Shown piece after piece: positions 1 through 15,000 of a stretch of DNA of 64,000 nucleotides. The notes under the pieces are model-generated. The model saw nothing but the letters and a program-made list of their open reading frames with translations, was not told the origin of the DNA and did no database searches. The DNA comes from Siphonodentalium dalli (lineage: Eukaryota; Mollusca; Scaphopoda; Gadilida; Siphonodentaliidae), in assembly GCA_032622095.1 (NCBI GenBank), contig CP136063.1, forward strand, positions 76,237,980 through 76,301,979, given 5' to 3'. How positions within the stretch are numbered: position 1 is the first letter of the stretch; every line of letters begins with the position of its first letter. A program made the position numbers and the translations under genes.

Positions 1-626
1 GTCTTGGTGTCGGTTCACATCCAGTTCCATATTTCTTGGAGAGACTCTCATGCGATGACTAACAATATATATGTTGATAAACTGATTTTTTTCACAGATA
101 CATGCCAATGAGTTCACAATGAGTTCACACAGATACATGCCAGTTAGTTAACGCAAATTATTGTATTATAAATGTCTTATGTTCAGGTAGCTGTGTACCA
201 CTCATCGTGGTTCCATTGTATTATAATGCTAATTTAATATTCATGTTTCTCAATTTATGTCAATCTTCATTTATGGAGGAAATAAAGATGTAATAATATA
301 AATAGTGATGTGGCTTTTGAGAAAAAGAACAGGAATACTGAATGTGCTGGAAGCTCAGAAAAGTTGCTTATGAGTCAATGCTAATAGTACACGCGACTAT
401 GAACTATAAAATAAAAGCATCGTCTCACATGACAAGACAACTTAGGCAAGCACTGTCTGATTCTGAATAAATTGTGGATACCAGGACGGCTGGTGCGTAA
501 TGAACACATAACGGCACGTGTGTGGATGAAGATACATGACCTTTATATACAGCAATGGATGGGAAATATATGATCCTCTACTAAATGTATTTTCTACAAT
601 CAGATCAGGTGCGATTTTATTAGACC
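1..626. other. Non-coding stretch, nothing recognised
   Basis: AT-rich sequence with no ORF of note and no repeat shared with the rest of the window. The only visible structure is a short local direct repeat of AGATACATGCCA, near positions 98 and 141, separated by GAGTTCACA repeats. Confidence 0.4.
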
Positions 627-890
627 TAAATACTTGTCACTTCCATGTATCAGTAGTGTAACAATACTGATGAAATTAGAACCATAAATCATAAGTTAGC
701 GATAGAAACCGGATCGTGGAATAACATAAGTCACTCGCAGCGAGTCTGTTCCCTATTGGTGATGAATACCATTTTGTTCTCACATGTGAAATTCTTAAAG
801 AACTAAGAGAAAAATATATTGATAGATATTTCTATAACGACCCGACCATATCAAAATTGACGTTTAACACTTCGGTGTATGGGGATGTAT
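627..890 (+). pseudogene. 5'-truncated LINE remnant, C-terminal RT-protein tail
   Basis: Conceptual translation across at least two frameshifts gives the tail of a non-LTR retrotransposon pol protein. NHKLAIETGSW (about 690-722) is followed by a C-x-L segment and then GDEYHFVLTC (about 759-790), with ELREKYIDRYF after it. The same arrangement, HxLPIExGxW then a cysteine then GDEYHxxxxC, occurs in the LINE at 33610-33909 (- strand) and in the fragment at 48526-48811, so this is a related CR1-type copy. No RT catalytic motif remains. Short LINE copies usually end this way through 5' truncation during target-primed reverse transcription. The right border is uncertain because similarity fades near 890. 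Confidence 0.7.
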
Positions 891-899
891 TGAGTTATT

Positions 900-2560
900 G
901 TTGGTTCCATCAGAATACTAATGTCCTGGAGTTAAGTAATGCTGAAATTGTCATTATCACCCCCCCTTTCGTTCAGTTGTGTACCCAGCTTTTATAAATT
1001 TTACACTTCGGTACCCATCTTTGTGAAAGTAGTCTCCGGTTCCCGGAGTTGCTTGAGTGAATAATGCGTAATTTATTAGTGGCACATCAAGTCATTTAAA
1101 ATAATTATTAGTCATCTGGAGTAAAAATCACCTATTACATGATTCTCCGGATAAAGTTGCATCTATCTTTTAAGTTGATAATAAACGCTTTTTTGCAAAT
1201 GATTGGTGCACCAATTGCCCCACATAGCGTCTTGGCCAATAATAAACGCTCTGTATCGATCACATACTTTATTAGTTCCCCTTTAAGTCACATGAGGTCA
1301 AAGACGCCTATTCCATGACAATCCACTGGTCATGTGACCCATATGTACCAATGTACCTACATATCTTCTATGCTGGTAAGAAACGCGTTTTATTGCTCAT
1401 ATTTTCCCCTTTAAGTTGTCTGAGGTCAACCACATCTACCGCAAGGGTCAATTTATCCCTGTGTTTCAATTTTAACCGACCAGATTGCAGTCAGTTTGGG
1501 TATAAAGTTAGTTATTTTAATGAGCAGTGACCTTTTAAGACGTCTGGGGTCAACGAGATCTATCTAATAAGATACTGTTAGCTATAGAAGTGGGGAATAA
1601 TATTCCCGGACAGTGTCACAATAATATAACGCTCTGTACCGGCGGCTAACCAATCCGATTCGACATTCAAATTGATATCGACATCGATATCGGCCTCTAG
1701 ACAAGCAAGGTATATGTGCTGCACGTGGTATCGTATTTCTATCCTGTGGAAAAATGTAGGGAAGTCGGTAGCCGAGAGGTATCGTACTGGTCACTCGTGC
1801 TAGCGGACCGGGGATCACAACCTGGTCAAGGTATTCTGACAAAAATCAGAACTCTGTCAGATACCAAGTTTGTCAGGCTGAAAAGTCTTATTCGAGATCA
1901 CTGAATAAAGATCCGAATGCAAAAATACTGACTTTCCCCCGTTACAACATTTGCACAGGTATGTTGTCGTGGGTGCAGCACGCTGTCCGATCAGGCGCAT
2001 GTTGATAAAGTTACTCGGCCGTGGTAGCACCTGGACCGGCTCATAATTGTCAGTGAATGGCAGCGAGTTTTCACAAAAAGAAGAAGACTTCATGCGCGTG
2101 GTACCGGATTTCTATCGTGTGGAAAAATGGTAGATTCACCGATTCCTCAGAATTGTTTAGGGACAGTAGTTCAAGATTCATAGAAGGGCCCAACATAGGG
2201 TATATGTGGGGGTGGGGGGCTCTAATTATATTAAGGAATATCCTGAGCTGAGTTCTTACAGTACAAATGTACTCGTTGTGAAAACTGCTTTCCGAGTCGC
2301 ACAATTATACACACCGTGGATATTAACAACGATAACGATCGTGAAACCGTTATGATGGTTGTTTATTGTGTGATGTATAGAAACACAAGCGTACTTATAC
2401 TATGCTTCTATACTGACTATAATGTACGTAGGTCCATTTTTAAATCGAATGTAAATCTTTAATGAGATATATACGTTCATTAACAGAAAATGTACGTCGA
2501 TAAATAAAGGCGTGTTTAAAACAAATACAAATGCATGCACCTCCTTGTGCCGTAGCCAAG
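900..2560. other. Upstream non-coding DNA with weak degenerate repeats
   Basis: No convincing gene. Two weak repeats are visible. The first is a degenerate unit with CCTTTAAGTC-nn-TGAGGTCAA near 1281, 1413 and 1532, spacing about 120-130 bp. The second is a direct repeat of about 40 bp (CGTGGTAYCG...TTTCTATCSTGTGGAAAAATG) at about 1720-1757 and 2095-2132. Short ORFs on both strands here look like chance openings. Confidence 0.4.
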
Positions 2561-2593
2561 CACGTGACACCCACGCTGTTTGTCAATCACGTG
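2561..2593 (+). promoter_or_regulatory. Two E-box palindromes upstream of the lectin-like gene
   Basis: CACGTG occurs at 2561-2566 and 2588-2593, about 105-137 bases upstream of the predicted start codon at 2698. E-boxes bind bHLH factors, and paired sites near a start are suggestive only. No clear TATA box or transcription start can be fixed from the sequence. Confidence 0.25.
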
Positions 2594-2697
2594 ATCGGTT
2601 TATTCGATTGACCGCCTGGTAGAACTTGCGCATTTTACCTAGGTAAGAATTTCATCCGGCATACAAGCTAACGAGACATTTCTATTCGACGCAGATA

Positions 2698-3000
2698 ATG
2701 AATTACATAGGAGTAGTTGTCGTGGTTCTATCGTTGCTGCGTGCCTTTGTGCGGGGTAGCTCACACAATGTTGAGTTCGAGTACACAATTGGGAGATCCT
2801 TGAATATCTCAGCCGAAGAATTTATGGAATCTATAACTGCCAATGACTTTTTTGATTGTGGAAGGAAATGTGCGTCACAAGACATATGTCTCTCTGCGTC
2901 GTATGACAAATCTACATTGGAGTGCAGACTGTCATCAGAAGATGTTGAAGACGTGAACACTCTCTCAAACGGTGATCCCGTTTTTGAGCTCCTATGCAAG
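2698..3000 (+). CDS. Exon 1: signal peptide and PAN/apple-like module
   Basis: ATG at 2698 opens a hydrophobic leader (NYIGVVVVVLSLL) ending about residue 20, which is a typical secretion signal and supports this start. The mature part has C54-x3-C58-x5-C64-x11-C76, with FFDCGRKCASQDICLSASYD followed by LECRLSS, the spacing seen in PAN/apple cores. The 101 codons end exactly at a donor, AAG|GTAAGA at 3001, so intron 1 is phase 0. The last cysteine (C100) lies five residues before the first cysteine of exon 2 and can serve as Cys1 of the EGF-like module. PAN modules mediate protein or carbohydrate contacts. The assignment rests on cysteine spacing rather than a profile search. Confidence 0.8.
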
Positions 3001-6000
3001 GTAAGAACGTAAAGAGGTTAATCATGCCATATCAGAAATGAATAAATAAAGCTATCTTCGGAAATCAAAATAATCGGCAAATTCTAAGCCGTCAAGGAAC
3101 ATAAGTGGTCCATAACTCCGGCAAAAATGGGCGGACCGAACCAAATTTTGAACTTGACCTGTATTTTCATATGCCTAATCGATATAACAAATTGAAAACA
3201 ATCGTTAATATGTATGGTTCGAGGTCCTCAGATATTAAAATATAATATATACGGCGAGATGATGGTACCCCGGTGCACGGTGTTATTGCTTTGAAAGTTA
3301 TCACATTAGATTGGTGTTGTTGAATTGGTAATGTGATTAGCGGTGTATATGTCTTTGCCTGGTCAGATGTTCTGTTTCTTAAAGGTACGGTTGGCCTTGG
3401 CGGTGGGTATCCTGTGAAAATATTTCCACCCGTCAAAAACCGCAACAAACAGAAAGAACATCAACATATAGACAGACTTTGTCCGTATACAAATAAGAAA
3501 CATCGCATAAACAGTATGTTATTGTCACACGTTTGACCATTGTTATGTAAACAAAAGCATAAAAAGTTACTTTTCTGGTGTTTGTTTATATTATGATGGT
3601 AAACATAAAGAGCGTTCTTTGTTGGTGAATTCCTGATATGGAACTAATAAAGAGCGTTTATGCCATTTGTGTGTGATTAGCCGGTAGCATTGTGCTGTCT
3701 TCTGTAACACAATCAGGCTCTTGCTTAGGTAAAATATATTAGGTCTTTATGATAACATGCTGTTTACGCGATGGTCATGGTATATATGAACGAAACTGTA
3801 TGCGTTTTAATGTTTTTCTGTTTACGGTGATTGGAACAAATATGAATATTTTTGACAACCAAGGCCTCACGTGCCTTTAAGGATTGTACACGCAAGAGTC
3901 TCAAGCGACAATCAACTCATTATCTCTATATGCATGCATCCTCGTGATTCGTTTAAAGTATCCTAATATTACAGAGTACATGCATGAATCTGATAATCCT
4001 TAGATATTCTTCTATTATATGTTCATGAATCGACATTGAACACATACCTATGAACAAAGCAGAAGATACATGCAGGTTATCGCGAATTCGGCCGATAGTG
4101 AATGCTACATGATGACGTTTTTCGTCGAGTTTTGTTGAAATCGACATAACGACATTTTATGAATGAAATGAGCATGATGAAATCGACAAGCTTCTTCGAA
4201 TAGTACACATCTCAATCGGACTGCGCACACAGCATCAATAATAAAATGGTTAATTTCAGTAAAAACTGCTCTCTCGACAACAATAATCAGTCTTGACTGT
4301 TGAATACTTTCAGTTTGATGTTGGGAGTTTATATTCTATATTAAATTGTGCAAATGGAACGGCTTTGAAATTTTTATTTAGGTTTTAAGTCTGATGTGGT
4401 GAACTCGTACTCTGTTTGCATTGTGAATCTCTTATTTATCAGATGCCCTGGTGTATGACCTAATTTATACACGAAATTGCTTCCCACTCGTTGAACCCTT
4501 GTGCATGTCTGGGGTGAAATTAATCATAATCACACCACGATAATATAAGGCCTCAGTGAATCTTATTTGATTGGAATGCGCATCTATGAAGTTATTTTTA
4601 TAAGACAAAAAAGGCACAGATATATCCTAGCTTATGCGTGTGGTTTAGCTGTGGTTCGTTAATTACGCTAGCGTATGGTCATATTATAATAGATATATGT
4701 GAACAAACACTAATTAATACATAACACAGTGTATCATACATAGAAACTGGTATATAGATATAACAAAACAGCGACAAGCGTTCATACGCGAGCTACATGT
4801 CGTAGGTTCGATTCAAAGAAGTCGTAAAACTGATCAAATCTCATTTTGGCGCAAAAACCTTTTATTGCAAATTCGTAATCTACGAGGTCGATTACACCAG
4901 TACAATTCTTATATCCTTTTAGGCCATGTGATGAAAATTCGTATCGCTGGTTGGACAATATTCTTTGTTCAAAAATGTCCTATAAAATTTACGACATTTT
5001 TGAAGTAATAATATGTGATCTTAACGTGAGTTACGATATTTTAAAAGGTCGTATAATACTGCAATTCAGAACACGGAACCCGGAAATTCTTTCTCGGACG
5101 CAGTTCCTTATCAACAAATGCTCAAATGATTTGTTGCTACTTATTATGAGGTAATCTGATCCCATCATTCATTAAAATGGTACGTGTACGTATCGATCTC
5201 TATCTGGAACTCAGTCCGCCTACAAGTGAATCATATGCCATATTAATCATGCCATAAATTCTTACTAGAGGGCGTAACATATCGCCCATTCATGGACATG
5301 AAACTGCCCCGAACAAGTGCAATCAAATGGAGTATAAACTGGCTAAACTAGTCATGCCTATACGTTGCTATTGGGAAATCTGGCAGAACTATATCGCCAC
5401 ACGAACGAAGTATATTCACACGGTGCAGTTATCCTTATGCACAAATCAATTTACAAAAGTTTTCGTTGGTCAATATTGAGAACGATATGCTAAATGGCAC
5501 CATACTAAAACTTAATACCACTCATTGTGTCAATAATTAATTTTCGATATAAATAACTGGCTTCAGATGCAATTCGGCTGAACTTTTATAAGCACGCACA
5601 ATTATTTTGCTGGCCGCGTTTAGTGATTGTGTCAAACTAGGTCAACAGTTTGTGACGTCGTATTCGTGAAGCATTTTTTGAGTTATTGTAGTATGCAACG
5701 TGTGACCAAATTGGCAGTTGCCCAATCACCGAACCGGATTTAGTGTAACACACTATGCAAATATTGGTGGATACACAAGCGGCGGTTATAGGAGGACACC
5801 AACGTTAGTAAAAAAAAAATTGTTGTCAATCTCCACAAAAAGTATGTGGGCAATTTCATGGTACCCATATATACTGTGGTACAAGGAATATATTTGTGTT
5901 TTGGGTGCAACCTGGACGAGTGCAAGAAAAACTCATACTGTACACAACATTGTATAATGACATTTTTATTATCCATCTGTATGTTTATCCAAATTTTGGG

Positions 6001-9000
6001 AACAAAACTTGTGTGGTTATTTATACCCACAAATCCCACATTTTCCTACACCCATTTCGATGTGTGGCGACCCGCAAAACGTTATAACCATTAGCTAGTC
6101 ATATCGCGACTCCCATATACCACTTAATACATTCTACCTGCAAATCTTAATACTCTTGGCACACACAGAAGAGTACGCATATATTATGTTACTATTGATT
6201 GGTTAAATACGATTCTACGGTATATCTCAGTATAGACTCCCCTCTCGACAAAAACTGACAGTCTTGATTTTTGAATACTTTTTGTTTGATGTTGGGAGTT
6301 TATAAGCTATAATAATTTGTACAAAAGGGACGGCTTTTAAAATGTTTAGGGTTTAAAAGTAATTTATTTTTTAGGTTTTAAGTCTGAGTTGAAAGCTCGC
6401 AGTTTGTTTGTTTGTGAACCTCTGATTTCTCAAATGACCTGATGTTTGATTGACCTAATTTATACACGAAATTGCTAGCCGTTGGACCAACTCTATCGAT
6501 GAACCCTTGTGCATGTCTGGAGTGAAATTAATCATAAACACATCACAATATAAGTCCTAAGTGAATCTTATTTGATGGGAATACGCATCTATGAAGTTAT
6601 TTTTATAAGATTTAAAAAGGCACAGATATATCCTAGCTTATGCTTGTGGTTTAGCTGTGGTTCGTTAATTACTCTAGCGTATGGTCATATTATATTCATA
6701 TGAATGGGAGGATCCCCCTGAATATTAAATTGGATCTAACCTCCACAGAAAGGCATTGGAAGCTTCCAGTTCAATCGATCTGTTGGTACACTCCAACTGT
6801 TCATCTTTGTATAATAAAATGTTATCTCTCTGGTGTCGACAATAGAGTTTTTGTCAACACCAGAGAGATGACATTTTATTATACAAAGATGAAAAATGGC
6901 ATGTATCAAGAGATCGATTAACTGGAAGTTTCCAATACCTTTCTGTGGTTGAAACAATATGGCTCTCGGTGTATCCGTCCGCCATCCGATATCAGTCGAT
7001 AATATCATTAACCAAAAACAACATAGTGGGTTCTATATATGTATTGAAGCCATAACACTGTTTTCATTTCAAACATTTCTCCAATATATTTGGGCTGCAT
7101 GGTGTGCCAACGGACTCAAATGTGAAACCAAGATGGCTGCTGACGGTCAAATTTTTCGGAAACAAATTATAGCTCTTATTTGGGGGGTTCACTCCGGGTT
7201 ACACTGGTGTAAATTCGTTTTCCATAGGTCTCAATGCAAACGTTATAACGTACACTGTGTACAATATAATTTTCAGGTCCAAAATTGTATTTAAATTTGA
7301 ATGATTGAAACTTCACTACAACGGGCTAATTCCTGTGCCAATGGCTATTTCACCTATGGGAAACCATAGCGACGAGGTGTGATGTATTTTTGATGCTAAA
7401 AGCACGCTATTGGACAATCAGAGACAAGTGTTTATTTATTGTTCTCATACGATTTCCTCCTGCATACGCTAAATGTCACTCCAAACAATACATACACCAG
7501 TGTAACCTCCAATGATCCAAACGAAGTGTGTGATGAATCTGATGAAAAATGTTGGCTGAATAGGATGTGACAAAGGGTATGTTCATGCAACGAGTAAAAT
7601 CCAAGATGGTTGCTGGCGGCCATTTTTGCTTATCGAAAATTGTTCAATTGCGAGAGCTCCCATCTAGAGGTTATCCTAAGATCCCTGTAAAGTTTGGAAT
7701 CAATTGGATGAAAATGTTGGCTATAGGTTATGCCGAAGAATTTATTCATGCAAGATGCCTCCCGACAGACATCAGTTTTGTCCAGTAATCGTTCAAATTC
7801 GATAACTTCTGTCTAGAAGTGAACCTAAACATGCTTGTATATTTTAAAAAACATTTACCTGATAAATATGGACTGCAGGGGGTGGCGACGGATTCAAATG
7901 TGAAATTCAAAATGGCTGGTGGTGGCCATATTTGTAACAAATGTCGGAACAAAATGATGGTTCACATCCAGAGGTAACCACGAAACATACATACATTTTT
8001 GATGGTCAGATGAGGGAGGTGGCCTATAGGTACACGTTGGGCTAAAAGTTGGATGGGCCCGGTGGGGATGTTACAAATTAACAGGAAAGTAGGCCAGTGT
8101 TCTTGGAGTGTCAAGACGGCAAAACAAATGGTTTACACCCGCTTGTATTTTTATTTAAAGTACGTTAAAAGCACAACTCTTACATGAGACATGCCGTAAT
8201 TGTAAAAAACGGTACAAAATATATGTCACATCAGAACCATAGGGAAACTTTTGATGGAGGCAATTTGCTCCAGTCGAGTTGTATATTGGGTCATAAAGTA
8301 TTACAACCTAAGATTCTCAAATTTTTCGGAGGTACATTCCAAAAAAAAGGTAATAAAATTGTTGGGTGAATTCATTTGATAACATGTCCATTTGCGACAA
8401 GTAATTCTAAAATCACATATGTACATATGCGTAATGACAGTATAATTGTTGTTTCAAAGCCTTCAGTTTGAAATATTTATTCCATTTTCCAATTTTAAGT
8501 AATCAATGTCATTCGTATGGCACTTTCAGTAAACACCATTACGTTGAACACAAGGCGCATTGGTTGCCAACAGTGCTTTATCAACCGTTTCCCCAAATAG
8601 CTGATTCCGTTGCCATGGAAACATGATTCTATCCAATCACATGAATCCCCCACCGGGCACCCCTTCCAATAAGTTTCCCCTATGACTGTGCAACAATTTT
8701 TGAAGTTTCATTGTTTTGTCACTGAAGTCGCATTGTCGCGAATTTGTTGGTCTAAGGGATCTCATTACATAGAATCATGGCCATGCTGATTATAATAGGC
8801 ATCCGATTGTGTCTGGTGCTGACACACTTCTATAATATATATGGAGTATATGTGTCTCGAAAAAACTTTCCAAATTGATAGGAACAGCATATCATCATAA
8901 ATAACAAAATCTCTTTGTTTACACTATGCAAAAATCAAGAGCGCTGGACAAACAAAGCAAAATAACCGCTTTAAAGCCACGTGGTGGATTGTGCTCCATA

Positions 9001-12000
9001 AATAAACCTACTAATATTCGCTTTTGAGTTTCTCCCGGTGTCGAAAAATAGATCAATAAATACTCGAACTACCTTTCTGTGAGCACTGTATGTCCCAGAA
9101 AGACTTATTGAAGTCATACAACTTTGAGCACGATTCTTCGATCCCAAACACCAATCAGCCATGTGCAGGACATGGAACAGAAAAGAGGTCCACGTACGCG
9201 TTAGTCTATTCTTGGAATAAAGAGCGTTTAAGTGTGAAACATTTAAAAGGAATTATTTGTCAGAGCATATGAAGCCATCATTAGTTCGTATATTTGTCAA
9301 CATATGTTATACCTCTTCTTTCTAAATACGTGGACAGTTATGTGTGTTTTGGAGTGCGAACCGCCATGCGGCTTTAAATTAGTGTTTGTAGTATTGTACC
9401 TCGGAGGCCTGGACCACACGCCCCTAGGGAAAATACCAGATATACAAACATATACTGTATCACGACTTCCCTTCGTTTGATATTATCGAATTATACAGCA
9501 AAAGAAATGAAATTTCATGGCAAATAAGACGCATTGAAATATATTGTGACTGAGATGAACGATTTTGAGAATATACGAGGAATATGATAGATGGTGTGTT
9601 TTCCCCAAAATTGGACATGTGAACCTTGTCACTGGTATAGTATATATTGGTGTACATATCTGGTATTGTTCTCCAGGGTCATGTGGACTGGAGACATATT
9701 TAGCTGTTCCTCTTTATGAATATATTATATGTTCGATATTCGTTTTACAGATGAACCATTGTCTGAATGGAGGTACACTGATCGATAAGCGTTCATGCTC
9801 TTGTATCACTGGATACGGCGGGCGCTATTGTCAGAAAGAAGGTGAGTGTTATAGTATAAGTTCAATCTATATATATATAACACGTTGTCAGTGTGTGTTA
9901 ATGTGTTTGTCGATGCGACACGAGTGCCAGTGCAGCTTCGACTTCTATCCTTGCACGATGGAACAAGTTTCGTATCGAAATGCTTACTGCCTCACATGTG
10001 TTTATTACACATAACCCGTCCATTAATTTAAAAGTTCATGGTTGAACCGGACATTATATGCACAAAGCAACCGCAACTCGTGACATGTGTATCTATTTGT
10101 AACGTAATATTCAGTAAAGAAAGGGGTAAACATCATAGCATGACTGTTTTCAAAGACTCGGAATTACAGCCGAAGAAGAAGTCCCGACAGAACGTTAGCG
10201 AGTACCCTTGGTTAGTGTGGGTTTGTCTCCAGGCTATGCCAGGTAAAAGCTAATAGCGTAGTGACTTAGCTTTTTTTGTTGGAACGGACTGGCCAACAGT
10301 GCCATTTTTTAATATTATGTCAAGTTATGTGTGCGCTTTCAGAAAGTGAACTAGAAACAGGTTTCTGATCAATAGTAACCCTTGTTTCCAGTAAATATAA
10401 AAAATGGCCGCCAATTTCAATCATTATTTTACAGTGACGTTCCAACTGGTATACAATTTAAGGCGTCATTCCACCGGCAGTGTTATATTTTGAAGATAGT
10501 AGCAACCCAGGGTTTCAGTGTAGATAAAAGTTTAAGACCTTAAAACTTTCGGAAATGTATACTGCAAACAAAACATATAACACCTAGGACACATTCGTAA
10601 CCATATTTTAAATGTTTTTGGATTATATTACTCCTCACCCCAAAAATCATGAAATTTTGTTTTTGTGATAAACATCCCATAGAACATGGATGATAATCTA
10701 TATGACACTATTCAATCACATTATAAATAATGTAATAACCAAAGTTGAAATTTAATTTTTTTTCGACTAAACAGATACAATTTTGTAAGAAAATCCTCGT
10801 CATTTCAAATATTTTTGTCCAATAAATGGTCATTTACTCATAGGATATTTACAACAAATCACATTGTATATGATTTGGACAGATATACTGAAAACAATGA
10901 ATAATTTTATGTGGCTAATATGTAACAACGTTTCAGAAAATTTGGTTTATGTTATCCCTCACCCCAAAAATCACGAAAATGTGACTGTTGTAATAAATAA
11001 ATAAATAAATATTTGGTTAAATCTTATAAGGTGAGTTTGTCGATCGCAATTCGTCATATATGATATTGTAACAACCTGATTGTCAGTATAATTTACAATT
11101 GTATGCCTAATAACAATTATATTTGATCATTTCAACTATTTTCAACCAATATAAGGGAAAATTCTCATTTCCCAAGATAATATATAATAAAAGTTTCGAA
11201 AATGAATATCGAATACAACACATATAAAGGTGTATACATGTAATATCTTGGTGAAATAGAATCAAAATATAAAAAATATATTTTTCCGTCAATGGATATA
11301 TTTAAAGGTATTGACCCAATATCATTGACTTATGTAATCTAGCATACACGAGGGGTGTATATATAGATATGTATTTCAGGTCACAACTTTAAATTGTCCA
11401 TCAATAATACACATGACATGAAGATGGCTTATCTTTCTTTATACTATTTTCTTAAATTCATGTTTGTTATGTTATATAAATATAATGTTCACAGTCTGGT
11501 AATACCAGCCGATATATAGCAACTCATAGATTGTCATGTTATAATCAGCGGTGCCTGTGTTATACGTTGAACAAATATTTTAGGCATTCTTAATATCACA
11601 ATTACATCTGCATAAATCTGTGCATGGTATATCATCGTTTGCACATTTGTATATGTTACAGGTTTTGGGATTTGCAACAACACTTAATGAGTTCTGAACA
11701 CACAGCTGCAGCTTGTCGTGACAAATGTACCACAATCCTGCATGGTAGACAGCTCGTTTCATATGCTGTACTTTATATTGAGCAACAAGTTTTGACAACA
11801 TTTATTATATGTAATGATAATGAAACGTTCGAGTTCTTTGAAAATATCTGAGGACGAATCTAGTTGAATAAAAGTTTGATTCGCCAATAGAAGAAATGTA
11901 TCTGCGATCGCGGGATAATATTTCCAGGCCAACCATAAACGTGTTTTGCCCTTTCCATGGAAGAACAAAGTGGTATCACAACCAGATATTGAATGCAAAA

Positions 12001-15000
12001 TGTGTAGAGATAAACACTTGTCGTCGGCCAGAGCGTAAAATGTGTTGTTGACATGCTACAATGTTTTATTTTGCCTGTTCCTAGAGAAACCCATATATCA
12101 GCACCACTGATAGCATCGGTAAACTTTGAAAAACTGACCGAGGAGAATTACCTAGACATCTGTGTCAACAATCCGAACATGGATTGTCGTCGGTCCATAA
12201 GAAAGCTCATGAATGATGTGCGGCACAATTCTAATATCAGCTTCCTCCTGACAACAGTTTCTCAAAATGGACACGGAAGAATTTGTCGTTTTGAGAGTTG
12301 ACGAACCTTATGTCATATATATCACTTTATTATCACTTATAGTCAGAATCACAGAGGAAGTCGTTCCATTTTTTCGAAATCTTAGTTTGGGCACCAACAT
12401 CTTATCCAAGACCTGTACCACGATTCTCACGAGTGCCGCCTTTTGTGCTGCCTTCAAAATACCTGTCCCACACAACACTTCTTAGTTTGTAGAGTAGAAA
12501 TTTCATTAGTGACAGTGCGTGATCATCAAAAGTAGATCTTATCGCATGCAATCATATGCACAAGAACGCCTCCATCGAAATATATTACACTGAACATTTT
12601 CAGGTGGGTCCGATGTATCTCCAGTTGCTACCCGGGTACATTCCAGCAAATCAGATGTTGTCCCCTTCTTGAATTTACCTCCCGTTCACAAGGCAAGGGG
12701 AATAGCTGATTTTCATGAGAGAGAAACATGTCTGGGTACCAATCACGCAATTGGTTCGGGTAAACAACTACTCTCTGTTAAATATATCAACCATCCATTT
12801 CCTTTCAATTTGATGTTCTCCTGTTCGTGCACTTGATCGATTGGAACAGCGGAGAAGCGATTTCGGGTTTTTTGAACCGCCCTATATTGTTCGAACACAC
12901 TTCTACCAGAAATAACATATTGGTTATTCGATACTATGCCCCACTTCCAAACTCAAAAATATTATTGATTTCTATACACTTAAGGACGTAATAAAAACCC
13001 CAACTAGAGTTACCACTAGAACCAGCACCCTACTCGATCCTATAATCGTGAGTAACAACTTGAGTGTCCGGGACGCTGACGTTCTAAATCTTGAATTGTC
13101 TGATCATTACGCTGTTTACGCGACAATTTCATATGATCAATTGCATGCGACCTCTTTCACAAGAACTATCTGGAACTATAAAAATGCAGATTTTCAAAAA
13201 GCGAATATCTTAATAAATGAGAGCAAATGGCATGAATTGCTGCAACCAGTAAATGACATAAACGATGCAGTAAGCTTATTTACCGAGAGATTTATTAAAA
13301 TAATGGAAGAATCAATCCCCAAAATGACAGTGACGATAAGGACAAAGGACAAATTCTGGTTTAATTCCGACATACGGAGAGAAATACGACGTCGCGATAG
13401 ACTCAGATCAATAGCACTCAAACGAAATTCAGAGCACACTTGGAGAAAATACAAGGATATTAGAAATAAAGTTAACAACATGAAAAAGTATGCAAAATCG
13501 CAATTCGAAACTAAACTTGAGGAGAAAAATAAATGAAGCCCCCACTCCCCGCGATTTCTGGCATATTATGAATTATCTACTTAACAAAAAGAAATCTACG
13601 AATACCCCACCGCTGTATAGCCCCAATGGCGACGTATCAATGGAAGGAAAATCATATGCAACCGATGATTACGAAAAAACTAGGTGTCTCAACGCAAGAT
13701 TCATTTCTAATGCCACTATACAAGACGATGCCAAAAATCTCCCTTATTTCCCTCGTAGATCCAATAACATACTATCAGAAATCCCAATCACATATCAAAG
13801 TATCGTGTGCGCTATAAAATCATTAAATTTAAATAAGGCCTATGGTCACGATAGCATCAGCCCAAAAATGTTGCATAGTACTGCCGAAAATATCGCAATC
13901 CCCCTATTAATAATTTATAAAAAATCATTGGATCTTGGTAAGTTTCCAATGACCTGGAAAAAGGCAAACGTCATCCCTATTTTCAAAAAAGGCGACCCAG
14001 CCGATTCCGCAAATTACCGTCCAATATCTCTCCTTCCGACATTAGGCAAAATCTTCGAAAAAGTGGTCATACAACATATTATGACATACTTCACGGAAAA
14101 TAATTTGTTATATAATCACCAGTCTGGCTTCCTCCCTGGCCATAGTACAACATACCAGTTAATATATCTATATCACAACCTGTGCCATAGTCTCGACAAC
14201 AGCCTCTATACATGTGCAGTATTTTTTGATATATCAAAGGCATTCGAGAGAGTATGGCACAGGGGCTGCTATATAAATTGGAACAATATGGAGTCTCTGG
14301 AAATCTCTTAGAATGGCTAAAAGATTATCTGTTCAATCGCAAACAAAGGGTCTTAGTGAACAACTCCTTCTCAAATTTTGAAGTTATCCCAGTGGGTGTC
14401 CCTCGAGGCTCAATTATTGGCCCTTTCCTATTTTTAGTTTACATAAACGACCTCCATGATCACATTAATGCAACCACAATAATGTACGCGGACGATACTG
14501 CCTTATGACTACCCATTATGACATCGATATCCTAACCAAGAACATGAACGATGACCTTGAAAGAGTCACAGACTGGGCAAATAAATGGCTAGTTAAATTT
14601 AACCCAACGAAAACTAGGGCAATTTCCTTTTCCCTTACAAATAACAACGTGACCCCGAATTTAAAATTCGAACAAGAAAATGTATTATTTACAAACTCAC
14701 ACAAACATCTTGGACTTGAAATACAATCGAATCTAAACTGGAACACTCATATAAATACAATAGCAAACAAAGCAACATCGCGTTTCTCACAATTAAGAAC
14801 ACTGAAGTACGACCTAGACCGAAAGTCGCTTGAAAAAATATACATAGCATATATATTACCAATTATAGACTATGCCGATGTAGTGTGGGGCACAGCAACA
14901 GATTACTTATTAAAAAAGTTCGATGACATACACAAGGATGCTGCAGGAATAGTAACAGGATTAACGCGTTCCGTAGATATAAATCGCCTGTTTGACGAAG

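Noticed and set aside
1582-2304. Overlapping ORFs on both strands upstream of the lectin-like gene
   Set aside because: Short, overlapping and without motifs; they coincide with a weak direct repeat.
10038-10253. 71-codon ORF just before the fold-back end
   Set aside because: No homology signal, no splice sites, ends at the element border by coincidence.
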